Below are positions 18,065 to 28,700 of a stretch of DNA of 64,000 nt, in pieces. The stretch is from the NCBI GenBank assembly GCA_002256435.1, contig NKJC01000001.1, positions 1,178,001-1,242,000 on the forward strand, written 5' to 3'. The stretch is from Chitinophagaceae bacterium BSSC1. GTDB taxonomy: Bacteria > Bacteroidota > Bacteroidia > Chitinophagales > Chitinophagaceae. The translations under genes were made by a program, and so were the position numbers. The notes beneath the pieces were generated by a model. The model worked only from the letters and a program-made list of their open reading frames with translations, ran no database searches and was not told the DNA's origin. The number at the start of each line of letters is the position of its first letter. The stretch's first letter is position 1.

Positions 18065-19282
18065 CTACCCCTGCTGTTCCATCCATGTTTTGGGGCTGGT
18101 TCCCATGGCTTTTTTAAAAGCCCTATTAAAAGTGGCCTTGCTATTAAAGCCGCAATCATAGGCAATAGACAGTAAGGTCTGAGTTTGTTGCTCCCCTGCT
18201 TTTAGCTTTTCCACCACCGCTTGAACCCGGTAATAATTGACAAAATCATTAAAGTTCATGCCAAATCCCTTATTAATAGCCCTAGATAAAAGAGAGGGGT
18301 TGGTGCGGAGTTTTTTGGCCAAATCGGTCAGTGAAAGTTCGGGTTCTTCATACATTTTAAAAGCCACTACCATTTCTTGAATCTTGTCTTTCCATTCTTT
18401 GATAAAGGCTTCGTCCGCTTCATGATCTGTGGCTTGGTCATCCATGACAATCATTTCTGCTTCTTCCACCAACACATCGTTCACGGAATGGTATTGCAAG
18501 AGCACAGCTGGTTTGCTGGTAAATAAATCAGCACTGAATCGCATTTTGGTACGCACAGAATTGGCATAGCCCGATACGGCAATATAATATAAGGCAATAC
18601 TGAAACCCAGAAAATACCACCAACTGCCAATGTATTCAATGGAAATAAATAGGCTGATGATAAACAAAGTAAATTTTAGAATCAGGATACTTAGAATGGC
18701 AAATAAAAAATTGCGGACCCATTTAAACTGAACAGCATCGGCGTAGCTAACTACTTGTACCATCAATTGTTTATAGAGATCATAGTATCGAATGCTGGCG
18801 CCAAAATAAATGGCCATACTTATATAACCAAGGGTTTGATACCAGAAATCAAATTCCCTGTCTGTTCCTTCTGCTAGAAAATAATAGTCTTTGACAATCA
18901 GCTTGTCTACCACCGCTATCAAAACAGTATATAATAGGTATAAACAACCTGGAATCAAGTGCCACCAATGTTTTTTGCTAAATTGAAAAGAGGGGTTTAA
19001 CAAGCTTTGAACATAAAAGAAAATGACTGGACCAATAAAGAAGAGGTGCTGAAAAGTTACATAGAAGATAATATCTCTATAGGGCTGGTTATCATACCAA
19101 CCCGCAAAACCCAGCATCCAGGGGCAGATATATAATACACTAAGCAACAGGAATACTGAAAGCCATTGGTCAGATACATTCTCATTGCGTATACCCTTTT
19201 GTAACAGGAGCAGGGAATAGACCAAGCCGTGTACAAAAAAGATCAGCAGGATGCTACTATAAAATCCAAATTCAAAATGCAT
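18065..19282 (-). CDS. AraC family regulator with seven-helix membrane sensor
   Basis: A 405-residue protein with about seven hydrophobic helices in residues 1-250, then a linker and a C-terminal AraC double helix-turn-helix domain (residues ~300-400: LSLTDLAKKLRTNPSLLSRAI and SIAYDCGFNSKATFNRAFKK, closing TSPKTWME). Membrane-bound AraC proteins of this kind are frequent in Bacteroidota and presumably sense an envelope signal. Its start is only 36 bases from the divergent phosphoesterase-fusion gene, and a 10-bp inverted repeat lies in that gap. The neighbouring barrel-protein gene on the same strand also has repeats upstream, so both are candidate targets. Confidence 0.88.
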   Translation of the reverse strand: MHFEFGFYSSILLIFFVHGLVYSLLLLQKGIRNENVSDQWLSVFLLLSVLYICPWMLGFAGWYDNQPYRDIIFYVTFQHLFFIGPVIFFYVQSLLNPSFQFSKKHWWHLIPGCLYLLYTVLIAVVDKLIVKDYYFLAEGTDREFDFWYQTLGYISMAIYFGASIRYYDLYKQLMVQVVSYADAVQFKWVRNFLFAILSILILKFTLFIISLFISIEYIGSWWYFLGFSIALYYIAVSGYANSVRTKMRFSADLFTSKPAVLLQYHSVNDVLVEEAEMIVMDDQATDHEADEAFIKEWKDKIQEMVVAFKMYEEPELSLTDLAKKLRTNPSLLSRAINKGFGMNFNDFVNYYRVQAVVEKLKAGEQQTQTLLSIAYDCGFNSKATFNRAFKKAMGTSPKTWMEQQG

Positions 19283-19320
19283 ATACTGTAAAATAGAAAA
19301 ATTGACCGAATTTACAGTAT
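19283..19320. promoter_or_regulatory. 10-bp perfect inverted repeat in a 36-bp divergent intergenic gap
   Basis: ATACTGTAAA (19283-19292) and TTTACAGTAT (19311-19320) are exact complements separated by 18 bases. The left arm begins immediately next to the ATG of the AraC gene, and the right arm ends inside the ATG of the divergent gene at 19319. The arms occupy both start regions, so a protein bound here could repress both genes. Confidence 0.55.
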
Positions 19321-22300
19321 GAATACAAGATTCCTTTCTATGCTTGGCTGGGCATTTGTTTTATTGTTCAACCAAGTTCAAGCACAGAGCAATGCTTATT
19401 CTACAAAACATGCACATAGCCATAATGACTATGAACAAACCCAGCCTTTTTTCTTGGCTTACCAAGAACAGTTTGGTTCTATTGAAGCCGATATTCATTT
19501 GGTGAATGGTAAGATCTTAGTGGGTCATGATAACAAGAATCTTACTGAGACACGCAGTTTAGAAGAACTCTATTTAAAACCCTTGGCTACCGCCATTCAA
19601 AAAAATGCAGGTCAGGTTTATTCCAATCAACAAGGTTTACAACTCTTGATAGATATTAAAACAGCAGCTGAACCCACGCTGGCTGTCTTGGTAGATTTGC
19701 TAAAACAATACCCTAGCATCAGCAATTGTAAAAAATTGAAATTGGTTATTTCGGGTAATAGACCTTCTGAAGACAAATGGAAAAATTACCCTGTCTATAT
19801 TTGGTTTGATGGTAGGTTAAACCAAAACTATAGCGAAGATGCTTTGAAAAAATTGGCGCTACTCAGCGATGATTTTGGCAATTATGTAAAAGCAAAATTT
19901 CCCTTGCAGGTTAGCGAAGCTGAGCAATCCAAAATTCAAGCCGTATTGGAAAAAGCCAAGGCTGCAGGTAAACCTACTAGATTCTGGGGAGCAGCTGATG
20001 ATACAGCAACATGGAAAAAAATGATGGAGTGGGGGCTTGATTATATTAATACAGATCATATTATTGGGCTCTCTGATTTTTTGGTTAAGTCAAATAAAGC
20101 ACAGCAACTCTTACCCTATAACCGGATTATTCAATCTGCTGGAGAAGTGATTCGTTTTGGTAAACCTGAACTAGAAAATCACGCATTGGATGCAGCTGCT
20201 TTAAATGAGGCAGGACTTTTTGTGGTAGAAGATAGGTATGGTCTTGTAGCCATGGATGCCCAAACCAATACCATTGTAGAAAGATGGTCATATACAGACA
20301 ATGCCCTCTTTAAAAAACACATGAGTGTCTATAGTGGCATTAGAAGTTTTCAGTATAATGGTAAAACCATGATTGCCTGGGGTGCCGCAGACAATAGTAG
20401 TGGCATTGGTTCATTGATGTTGGCTGAATGGAACAATGGATTCAAAAATATTAGCAGTATCAATTTTAACAAGCAAGCACCAGCTAGCAATTCTTTACCA
20501 AATGGCATTGCGATTGTTCCTGAAAACCAAGAACTGTTTTTGTATGTGGTGCTCAATGGGAACAATCGCTTGGTGAAAATTCGTTTTTCAGACAAACAGA
20601 TTGTTTGGGAATCTGCTACCGGTGTAGCGCCTTATGGTGTAGCTTATGCCAACCAAGCATTGTATGTAAGTAATTGGGCGGGAGAAAATGCAACAGATAG
20701 TTTAAGAGAAAGAGCCGGTGTTCCTTGGGGTTTTGCTTACACGGATCCTAGAACTGGTGCCACTCAAAATGGAACCGTTTCTGTCATTGACGCAGCATCT
20801 GGAAAATTGATCAAAGAAATCAGGGTGGGTCTCCACCCCAATGCCATACTTGCGTCAGCAGATGAGAAACTGGTTTATGTAGCCAATGGCTCTAGCGATG
20901 AGGTTTCTGTGATTCAAACCAAGAACCAACAATTGGTAGAAACCATTCCCGTGGGTTTGATGCGTGGCAATAAACAATTATTGGGTAGTACACCCAATGC
21001 ATTAGCCATTGATGAAATGCATCACCAATTGTATGTGGCCAATGGATTAGACAACGCCATTGCAGTGGTTCAATTGGGTAAACTTTCTGCTAGCAATGGC
21101 AAGGGTAAAACACAGATCATAGGTTATATTCCTACTGAAGCATTTCCAGGGGGATTGTTGTTAACCAAGGACAAACTAATTGTGACCAATTTGGAATCCA
21201 ATGGTGCTAATGTGGTTGATCAAAAAAAGAAAGCAAGAAGCATACACCAGCAATTGGCATCTGTGAGTATTATTTCCATGCCGGATAAAACGCTCTTAGA
21301 AAAATATACACAAGAAGTTGCGCAACTCAATTTGTTGAATAGGGTACAACAACAGGAGCTTGCGCCAAGACCCAATAGAACTCCTATTCCAGTTCCAGAG
21401 AGGACCGGTGAGCCATCGGTATTCAAACACGTGGTCTATATTATCAAAGAGAACAAAACCTATGACCAGGTTTTTGGAGACATGCCAAAGGGAAACAATG
21501 ATAGTAGTCTTACCATTTTTGGCAAAAGAATCACTCCCAATATACACGCATTGGCCAATCAATATGGTTGGATGGACCAATACTATGCTTCTGGTAAATC
21601 ATCGGCCGAAGGCCACCAATGGACCGATGCGGGTATGGTCTCTGATTATGTAGAAAAAAATGTTCGAGCATGGTTTAGGAGTTACCCGCACCGCCAAGAA
21701 GATGCTCTTGTATATAATCCATCAGGTTTTATTTGGAACCATGCATTGGATCATGGTAAAACCGTTCGGGTATTTGGAGAAGCTTGCAAAACCATTTATG
21801 ACAGAAAAAGAAAATGGTCCAATATTTATGCGGACTATCAAAATGGTATCAAACCAGACTGGTATAATGTGAGTACTATTGCCAGACTCAAACCTATTAT
21901 CTCTCCACAGTTTCCTGACTGTGACAATATTGCGTTTACGGATCAGTTACGTGCAGATATTTTTATCAAAGAATGGGATCAATATGCAGCTGGAGATAGC
22001 CTGCCTAATTTGATGGTGCTCTCCTTGCCCAATGACCATAGTTCAGGAACCTCACCAGATTTTCCAACACCCAATGCCATGGTAGCAGACAATGATTTGG
22101 CTTTGGGTAGGATTATGGAACATATTAGTAAGAGCAAGTATTGGGATAGCACCGTAGTCTTTATTACACAAGATGACTCACAAGGTGGATGGGATCATAT
22201 CTCTGCTTATAGAACGGTTGGTCTAGTAGCAAGTGCCTATAGTACGGGCGAATTAAATAGTACTACTTACAATCAGGTTTCCATGCTCAGAACCATGGAA

Positions 22301-22588
22301 CAGATTTTAGGGATCCCACCCATGAATAGCATGGACGCTAGTGCCAGACTTATGACTGCCTGTTTTCAACCTAATAAAAAAAGTGGCAGCTTTACGCATT
22401 TGGCCAACAATATTCCCTTGAATGAAATGAATAAGCCCTTGAATGCACTGACTGGTAAAGCCAAACGTTTTGCACTTCAATCACAGAACGAGGTTTATGA
22501 CGAGGTTGATGGTGGAGAAGACGATGAAATGAATCGGATTCTTTGGTTTTATGCCAAGGGCAACCAACCCTATCCTAAAAAGAAATAA
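19319..22588 (+). CDS. Three-part fusion: GDPD-like domain, beta-propeller, phosphoesterase
   Basis: A 1,089-residue exported protein with a signal peptide to about residue 23. Residues ~28-260 look like the glycerophosphodiester/PI phosphodiesterase barrel (KHAHSHNDYEQ with the catalytic histidine, then EADIHLVNGKILVGHD). Residues ~280-680 form a YNCE/YVTN-type beta-propeller (repeats such as PYGVAYANQALYVSNW, PNAILASADEKLVYVANGSS). Residues ~705-1040 are a PF04185-type phosphoesterase of the alkaline-phosphatase superfamily (VYIIKENKTYDQVFGDM, later metal-binding NDHSSG and DDSQGGWDH). Together it could remove a headgroup from a phosphodiester and then act on the product, but that is inference. 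It is divergent from a membrane AraC gene. Confidence 0.82.
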   Translation: MNTRFLSMLGWAFVLLFNQVQAQSNAYSTKHAHSHNDYEQTQPFFLAYQEQFGSIEADIHLVNGKILVGHDNKNLTETRSLEELYLKPLATAIQKNAGQVYSNQQGLQLLIDIKTAAEPTLAVLVDLLKQYPSISNCKKLKLVISGNRPSEDKWKNYPVYIWFDGRLNQNYSEDALKKLALLSDDFGNYVKAKFPLQVSEAEQSKIQAVLEKAKAAGKPTRFWGAADDTATWKKMMEWGLDYINTDHIIGLSDFLVKSNKAQQLLPYNRIIQSAGEVIRFGKPELENHALDAAALNEAGLFVVEDRYGLVAMDAQTNTIVERWSYTDNALFKKHMSVYSGIRSFQYNGKTMIAWGAADNSSGIGSLMLAEWNNGFKNISSINFNKQAPASNSLPNGIAIVPENQELFLYVVLNGNNRLVKIRFSDKQIVWESATGVAPYGVAYANQALYVSNWAGENATDSLRERAGVPWGFAYTDPRTGATQNGTVSVIDAASGKLIKEIRVGLHPNAILASADEKLVYVANGSSDEVSVIQTKNQQLVETIPVGLMRGNKQLLGSTPNALAIDEMHHQLYVANGLDNAIAVVQLGKLSASNGKGKTQIIGYIPTEAFPGGLLLTKDKLIVTNLESNGANVVDQKKKARSIHQQLASVSIISMPDKTLLEKYTQEVAQLNLLNRVQQQELAPRPNRTPIPVPERTGEPSVFKHVVYIIKENKTYDQVFGDMPKGNNDSSLTIFGKRITPNIHALANQYGWMDQYYASGKSSAEGHQWTDAGMVSDYVEKNVRAWFRSYPHRQEDALVYNPSGFIWNHALDHGKTVRVFGEACKTIYDRKRKWSNIYADYQNGIKPDWYNVSTIARLKPIISPQFPDCDNIAFTDQLRADIFIKEWDQYAAGDSLPNLMVLSLPNDHSSGTSPDFPTPNAMVADNDLALGRIMEHISKSKYWDSTVVFITQDDSQGGWDHISAYRTVGLVASAYSTGELNSTTYNQVSMLRTMEQILGIPPMNSMDASARLMTACFQPNKKSGSFTHLANNIPLNEMNKPLNALTGKAKRFALQSQNEVYDEVDGGEDDEMNRILWFYAKGNQPYPKKK

Positions 22589-22725
22589 AGAACCCAACTT
22601 TCCTCCTTGTTTTTGAATTGGGCAATTAGGTAAATAGAAGAAAAACTTGCAAAAACTACTGAATTTCAAGTAGTTCAAAAATTCGGTTGTACCTTTAAGA
22701 AGTCTTCGTTTTCCTAGTTAATGCT

Positions 22726-23832
22726 ATGAAAATGGGACTTTTAATTATTGATATGTCTAGATACCTGATCGTTTTTTTGGCACTGTCTTTATTTGCCTGC
22801 AAGAAAAAACAGGAGAAAATCAGCCCTACGGTGGCTTCCATCACTGAGTCAATTTATGCTTCTGGCCTCATTAAAAGCAAGAACCAATATCAGGCATTTT
22901 CAACCGTGAACGGAATTATTGAAACCGTATATGTCTCGGAAGGTGATACGGTAAAAAAAGGAGATCCCTTATTTGCCATTTCAAATGAAACACAACAACT
23001 GAACAAAGAGAATGCAGCCTTAAGTGCTAGATTCTCTGATTTTAATAATAACCAGGGCAAACTCAATGATGCAAAACTGCTGATTGATCAAGCCCGATAT
23101 AAAATGCGCAATGATTCTTTGTTGTTTGGTAGACAAGCAGCATTATGGAAAGAACAGATTGGTACAAAAAATGAATTAGACCAACGAGAACTGGCATACA
23201 AAAGTTCCAGAGACCAGTATAGTTCTGCTATTTTAAAATATGAAGACTTAAAAAAGCAATTAGACTTTAGTTCTGATCAATCAAAGAAATTATTACAGAT
23301 TAATTCTAAACTAGAAAATGACTTTACCATTAGAAGTGAAATCAGTGGTGTTGTCTATAGTTTGAGCAAAGTGAAAGGAGAGATTGCTGGAACACAAAGT
23401 CCTTTGGCAATTATTGGAGACGCTGCACATTTTATTTTAGAAATGCAAGTAGACGAATTTGATATTATTCAAATCAAAAAAGGATTGCCTGTATTGGTGA
23501 GCTTAGAAAGTTATAAGGGACAAGTGTTTGAAGCTAGCGTTACCAAGATTAATCCCATCATGAATGAGCGTAGCAAAAGTTTTATGGTGGAAGCTGAATT
23601 TAAACAAGCACCGCCACAACTCTATCCCAATATTAGTTTTGAAGCAAGCATTGTACTGCGTACCAAGGAAAATGTTTTGTTGATTCCTAGAAACTATTTA
23701 GTAAATGATAGCACGGTTCTCAAAGCAAATGGCGAAAAACAAATCATCAAAACCGGTCTCAAAGATTATATATCCATTGAAGTGCTTTCTGGTCTTAGCG
23801 CAAAAGACGAATTGGTAAAACCAGCGCAATGA
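22726..23832 (+). CDS. HlyD/MacA-type periplasmic adaptor lipoprotein
   Basis: A 368-residue membrane-fusion protein. A hydrophobic leader ends in a lipobox (LFAC, cysteine followed by KKK); an internal ATG at 22753 would give a more standard signal peptide (MSRYLIVFLALSLFAC) and may be the true start. A biotinyl-lipoyl-like domain is visible (VYVSEGDTVKKGDPLFAIS), then a coiled-coil hairpin (~100-210), a second lipoyl half (IRSEISGVVYSL) and beta-barrel segments. It bridges an ABC transporter to the outer envelope. It overlaps the permease gene by 4 bases, so adaptor, permease and ATPase form one operon. A TAnnTTTG-like element (TACCTTTA) lies near 22690. Confidence 0.85.
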   Translation: MKMGLLIIDMSRYLIVFLALSLFACKKKQEKISPTVASITESIYASGLIKSKNQYQAFSTVNGIIETVYVSEGDTVKKGDPLFAISNETQQLNKENAALSARFSDFNNNQGKLNDAKLLIDQARYKMRNDSLLFGRQAALWKEQIGTKNELDQRELAYKSSRDQYSSAILKYEDLKKQLDFSSDQSKKLLQINSKLENDFTIRSEISGVVYSLSKVKGEIAGTQSPLAIIGDAAHFILEMQVDEFDIIQIKKGLPVLVSLESYKGQVFEASVTKINPIMNERSKSFMVEAEFKQAPPQLYPNISFEASIVLRTKENVLLIPRNYLVNDSTVLKANGEKQIIKTGLKDYISIEVLSGLSAKDELVKPAQ

Positions 23833-25088
23833 ATGTAAAGCTGATTGTAGACGTTTCAAGATCACTACTGCTGGCCAGGTGGAAGCAAACCCTAGTGGCT
23901 GCCATTGGTGTTACTTTTGGAATTACCATGTTTATTACCCTGCTGAGCTTTATGTCTGGTTTGAACGATATGTTAGATGGGCTCATTTTAAACAGGACCC
24001 CACATATTCGTTTGTATAATGAGATTCAGGCCAGTGAACAACAGCCTGTTGACTTGTATCCTGCTTATAAAAAGCACCACAATTTTGTCCGCTCCATCAA
24101 ACCCAAGGATGAACTTTTGCAAATTCACAATAGCGCTCCTATTATTGATGCATTAAAAAAAGACAGTAGGGTTTTTGGAGTAGCTCCAAAAATTACCGCA
24201 CAGGTGTTTTACAATGTGGGCTCTATTGATCTTACAGGTGTGATCAATGGGATTGATGTAGAAGAGGAAAACAGGTTATTCTTTTTTAGCACTTATGTTA
24301 CCTCAGGTAATTATATAGACTTAAAGAATACTCCCAATAGTATTGTATTGGGTAAAGGAGCAGCAGAAAAAATGATGGCTGCCATTGGCGATATTATACA
24401 AGTAACAACCAGCAAAGGAGAGCGATTTCAATTAAAGGTAGTAGGCTATTTTCAATCCGGTATTAGTGAAATTGACAAGGTACAGAGTTATGCCAATTTG
24501 AATACTGCTCAAAAATTATTGGGAGAATCAACTGGCTATATTACTGACATTCAGGTTAAGCTCAATGACATTTTGCAAGCACCAAATATGGCCAAAGAAT
24601 ATCATGACAAATTTAATATTGAGGCCATTGATATTCAAACTGCCAATTCACAATTTGAAACAGGTAGTTCTGTTAGAACACTAATTTCTTATGCAGTTGG
24701 TGTAACCCTATTAATTGTAGCAGGATTTGGTATTTACAATATCCTGAACATGATGATCTATGAAAAAATGGATTCCATTGCCATTCTTAAAGCAACGGGG
24801 TTTTCTGGTTCAGACGTAAACAAAATCTTTATTACCATCGCGTTAAGCATTGGTATTTTTGGTGGAGCACTCGGGCTCTTATTTGGATTTGGATTATCTG
24901 CTTTGATTGATCAAATTCCTTTTAATACAGCGTCTTTACCCACCGTAAAAACTTATCCCATTAATTACAACCCTAGGTTCTATATGATTGGGGGTATTTT
25001 CTCATTAGTAACAACTTATATGGCAGGCTATTTCCCATCGCGCAAAGCAAGCAAGATTGATCCTGTAGTCATTATCCGAGGAAAATAA
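23829..25088 (+). CDS. FtsX/MacB-type ABC transporter permease
   Basis: A 419-residue inner-membrane permease with the typical layout: one helix near the N-terminus (residues ~17-42), a large periplasmic domain (~45-280, MacB core), and three helices at the C-terminus (~285-310, ~335-360, ~380-405). The C-terminal FtsX region includes YNILNMMIYEKMDSIAILKATGFSG, characteristic of the family. Such systems usually move lipoproteins, peptides or toxic compounds by mechanotransmission, not by classical transport. The start overlaps the end of the adaptor gene (ATGA), and the ATPase gene follows after 1 base. Confidence 0.88.
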   Translation: MNVKLIVDVSRSLLLARWKQTLVAAIGVTFGITMFITLLSFMSGLNDMLDGLILNRTPHIRLYNEIQASEQQPVDLYPAYKKHHNFVRSIKPKDELLQIHNSAPIIDALKKDSRVFGVAPKITAQVFYNVGSIDLTGVINGIDVEEENRLFFFSTYVTSGNYIDLKNTPNSIVLGKGAAEKMMAAIGDIIQVTTSKGERFQLKVVGYFQSGISEIDKVQSYANLNTAQKLLGESTGYITDIQVKLNDILQAPNMAKEYHDKFNIEAIDIQTANSQFETGSSVRTLISYAVGVTLLIVAGFGIYNILNMMIYEKMDSIAILKATGFSGSDVNKIFITIALSIGIFGGALGLLFGFGLSALIDQIPFNTASLPTVKTYPINYNPRFYMIGGIFSLVTTYMAGYFPSRKASKIDPVVIIRGK

Positions 25089-25089
25089 T

Positions 25090-25770
25090 ATGAGCGATAT
25101 AATACTAGAAGCTAAAAAAATTACCAAATACTTTCATGACCCACTCACGGTGCAGGTCTTGAAAGAAATTAGCTTTAGTATCAACAGGTCTGAATTTGTT
25201 TCTGTGATTGGAAAATCTGGATGCGGTAAATCTACCCTGCTCTATATCTTGAGCACCATGGATACGGATTATGAAGGTGAACTATTTATAGATGGTATGG
25301 CCATGCGTAATAGAAAGGAAGCGGAACTAGCCAAAGTGCGCAATGAAAAAATTGGATTTGTATTTCAGTTTCACTACCTACTCAATGAGTTTTCGGTTTT
25401 GAAAAATGTGATGCTACCCGGGCTTAAATTGGGTAAGTATTCTGAGAAAGAAGTGGAGCACCGTGCCATGGAAAAACTAAAAATCCTTGGTATTGACAAT
25501 GAAGCCCTTAAAAATCCCAATCAATTATCCGGTGGTCAAAAACAACGCGTAGCCATTGCCCGTGCATTAATCAATGATCCATTGATTATCATGGGTGACG
25601 AACCCACAGGTAATCTTGATAAGAAGAATTCAGAGATTGTGTTCAATATTTTCCAAGAACTTGCCAGCGAGTACCATCAGTCTTTATTGATTGTAACCCA
25701 TGACAATGAATTTGCTGCCAAGACCAAGCGAATCATTGAAATGGAAGATGGGAACATCATTCGTATGTAG
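25090..25770 (+). CDS. LolD/MacB-type ABC transporter ATPase
   Basis: A 226-residue ATPase with Walker A GKSGCGKST (~40), signature LSGGQKQRVAIARAL (~145), Walker B IIMGDEPTGNLD and switch histidine in LLIVTHDNEFA. The sequence is close to the LolD/FtsE/MacB group that energises FtsX-type permeases. It directly follows its permease, and a BNR-repeat gene begins 24 bases downstream, probably on the same transcript. The cargo is unknown. No TolC-type gene accompanies this operon. Confidence 0.9.
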   Translation: MSDIILEAKKITKYFHDPLTVQVLKEISFSINRSEFVSVIGKSGCGKSTLLYILSTMDTDYEGELFIDGMAMRNRKEAELAKVRNEKIGFVFQFHYLLNEFSVLKNVMLPGLKLGKYSEKEVEHRAMEKLKILGIDNEALKNPNQLSGGQKQRVAIARALINDPLIIMGDEPTGNLDKKNSEIVFNIFQELASEYHQSLLIVTHDNEFAAKTKRIIEMEDGNIIRM

Positions 25771-25794
25771 TATCTTAATCCCTCAATTTTTTAT

Positions 25795-28700
25795 ATGAAA
25801 CAGTTTTTCCTTGCAGGATTGATGGGTCTGTCATTGACTCTTGCTGCTCAAAAGAAAAAAGAAGTAGCCCCAGCTCCAGTAGTTGTCACAAGCCCAGACA
25901 GTATGTATGCCGGTCTTAAATGGCGCAATATTGGGCCCTTTAGAGGTGGTAGAGCCAATGCCGTTTCTGGCGTAGTAAAAAATGACCAACGCTTTTACGC
26001 AGGTTATACCGGTGGTGGTGTTTGGATGACTGATGATGGTGGCGGATCTTGGAAAAACATTTCTGATGGATTTTTTAAAGTAGGATCAATTGGAGACATT
26101 GCTGTTTCAGAATCTGATCCCAATGTGGTGTATGTAGGAACAGGTGAACACGCTGTACGTGGTGTGATGACCAGTTATGGAGACGGTGTTTATAAATCAA
26201 CCGATGCAGGTAAGACTTGGAAAAATATGGGCTTGGAAAAAACCAGGCATATTGCTGATGTGGTGATACATCCCAGCAATCCTGATGTGGTTTTTGTAGC
26301 TGCACAAGGAACCGTGCACGGTAATAACAATGAACGTGGGGTTTACAAATCAACGGATGGAGGAACTACATGGAAACGTACTTTATACATCAATGATAGC
26401 ACGGGGATTGCTTCTTTGAGTATGGATATGAATAACCCTCGCGTGTTGTATGCAGCAGCTTGGGAACACCGCCGTTTTCCCTGGACTGTTTCTAGTGGAG
26501 GACCTGGTTCTGCTATTTATAAATCTACCGACGAAGGAAATACTTGGACAAAATTGGCAGGTGGTCTTCCTGCATCCATGGGAAAAATTGGAGTAAGCGT
26601 TTCAAGAGCCAATAGCAATCGGGTCTTTGCTATTGTTGAAACCGAGAAAGCTAAATCAGGTTTGTATAGAAGTGATGACGCGGGTAAAAGCTGGTCACTG
26701 CTTTCCAATAACCAAGACATTAGTTCAAGGTCTTGGTATTATATGAAGGTCTTTGCAGATCCGGTAAATGAAAACTTAGTGTATGTGTTGAACGCACCCG
26801 TGATGCGTTCCATTGATGGTGGTAAAACATTTACGCCAGTGCGTGTAGCCCATGGCGATACCCATGATTTTTGGATTCACCCAACGGCTAATAATATTAT
26901 AGGCTTGGCCGATGATGGCGGTGCTGAAATTAGTTTTGACAGAACCCGTTCTTGGTCTAGTATCATGAACCAACCAACAGCACAGTTCTATAGGGTCAAC
27001 ACAGACAATGTATTTCCTTATAAAGTATATGGTGGTCAACAAGACAATAGTTCTGTAATTATTGCCAGCCGTAATAATATTGGATCACTCACAGAAAGGG
27101 ATTGGACTTTTGGCCCAGGTTGTGAATCTGCATTTTTAGCATTTGATCCCAACAATCCATTGAATGTATATGGCGGTTGCTATCAGGGCTACATTGAACT
27201 ATTAGACAGAAAGAATGGTGAGATCAAAAATATTCAAGCCTATCCTACCATGAACTTGGCCATTGAACCCAAGAACATGAAGTATAGATTCAATTGGAAC
27301 GCGCCTATTGTAGTATCGGCACATGACCCTAACACGGTGTATCATGCGGGTAACGTACTATTTAAAACTACCAATACAGGTATTAATTGGGATGTGATTA
27401 GCCCAGACTTAACCCGAAATGAAAAATCAAAACAAGGACCTGGTGGTATGCCTTTTACCAATGAAGGTGCTGGTGGTGAAAACTATAATACCATTTTTTA
27501 TGTAGCTGAATCACCCATATCAAAAGGAGAAATCTGGACGGGTAGTGATTGTGGTTTTGTGCAACTAACACGTGATGAAGGTAAAACCTGGTCCAATGTA
27601 ACACCAACTGGTTTGCCCGAATCACAAATCAATAGTATTGAGGTTTCAGCTTTTGACAAGGGCACAGCTTATGTATCTGCTACGCGATATAAATTGAATG
27701 ACTATGCTTCTTATACCTACAAAACAACGGATTATGGCAAGACCTGGACCAAGATTACAAAAGGTGTACAGGCAGATGATTTTATCAAAGTGATTAGAGA
27801 AGATAAACAAAATAAGAATATTCTTTATGCAGGTGCAGAAAGGGCTTTCTATTTATCAAATGATGCAGGTAATAGCTGGCAACAGTTTCAGTTAAACCTA
27901 CCCATTGTTCCTGTAACCGATTTGATGATTAGAGACAATGATTTGGTTGCTGCTACTGCAGGACGTGCGTTCTGGATCTTAGATGATTTGTCTGCCATTC
28001 AACAAAGTGCTGCCAATTTAAAAGAACCAAGCTTACAAATTTTTCAACCCAAGGTTAGTTATAAATATGGTGGTGGCAATGGTTTGCCAGAATCCAATTA
28101 CAGTGCAGGTCAGAATGCAGCAGAAGGCGTAATACTGGATTATGTGTTACCCAAGTTGGGAGAAAAAGATACGGTGAGCTTGAGCATTGTAGATGCTAGT
28201 GGAAAAATTATCAGAACCTATTCCAATCTGGAAGACGAAAATTATAGCAAGTACCCAGGCGGACCCGCACCCAAAGAGCCATTGTCTGTAGAGAAAGGAC
28301 ATAATCGTTTTCTTTGGGACTTCCGTACAGAGATTCCAAAGCCCGATGTAAAAGGGGTGTATATTTTCGGCGACTATCGCGGTTACGCAGTGGCTCCTGG
28401 CAATTATACGGCTAGACTCACACACAATAAAACGGTGAAAGAAGTAGCGTTTAAAGTATTACCTAATCCGGGCATTACCGCAAGCGATGCTGATTGGAAA
28501 GAACAACAAGGCATATTAGAAACTATTACTGCGTCTATTAGTGAAATTCATCAATCGGTGATTGATTTGAGAAAAGTAAAACAACAATTGCAGCACTATG
28601 CAGACGTGTATAAAGACAACAAACAAGCAGATAGTTTGGTGAGCAAAGCAAAGTCATTGGTTAAATCCATAGATGAATGGGAATCCAATATTGTAGAAAG

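Noticed and set aside
22589..22725. Hairpin AACTACT...AGTAGTT (about 22657-22679) as a terminator
   Set aside because: Seven-base AT-rich arms with an imperfect interior and no T-run after it; too weak to list as a feature.
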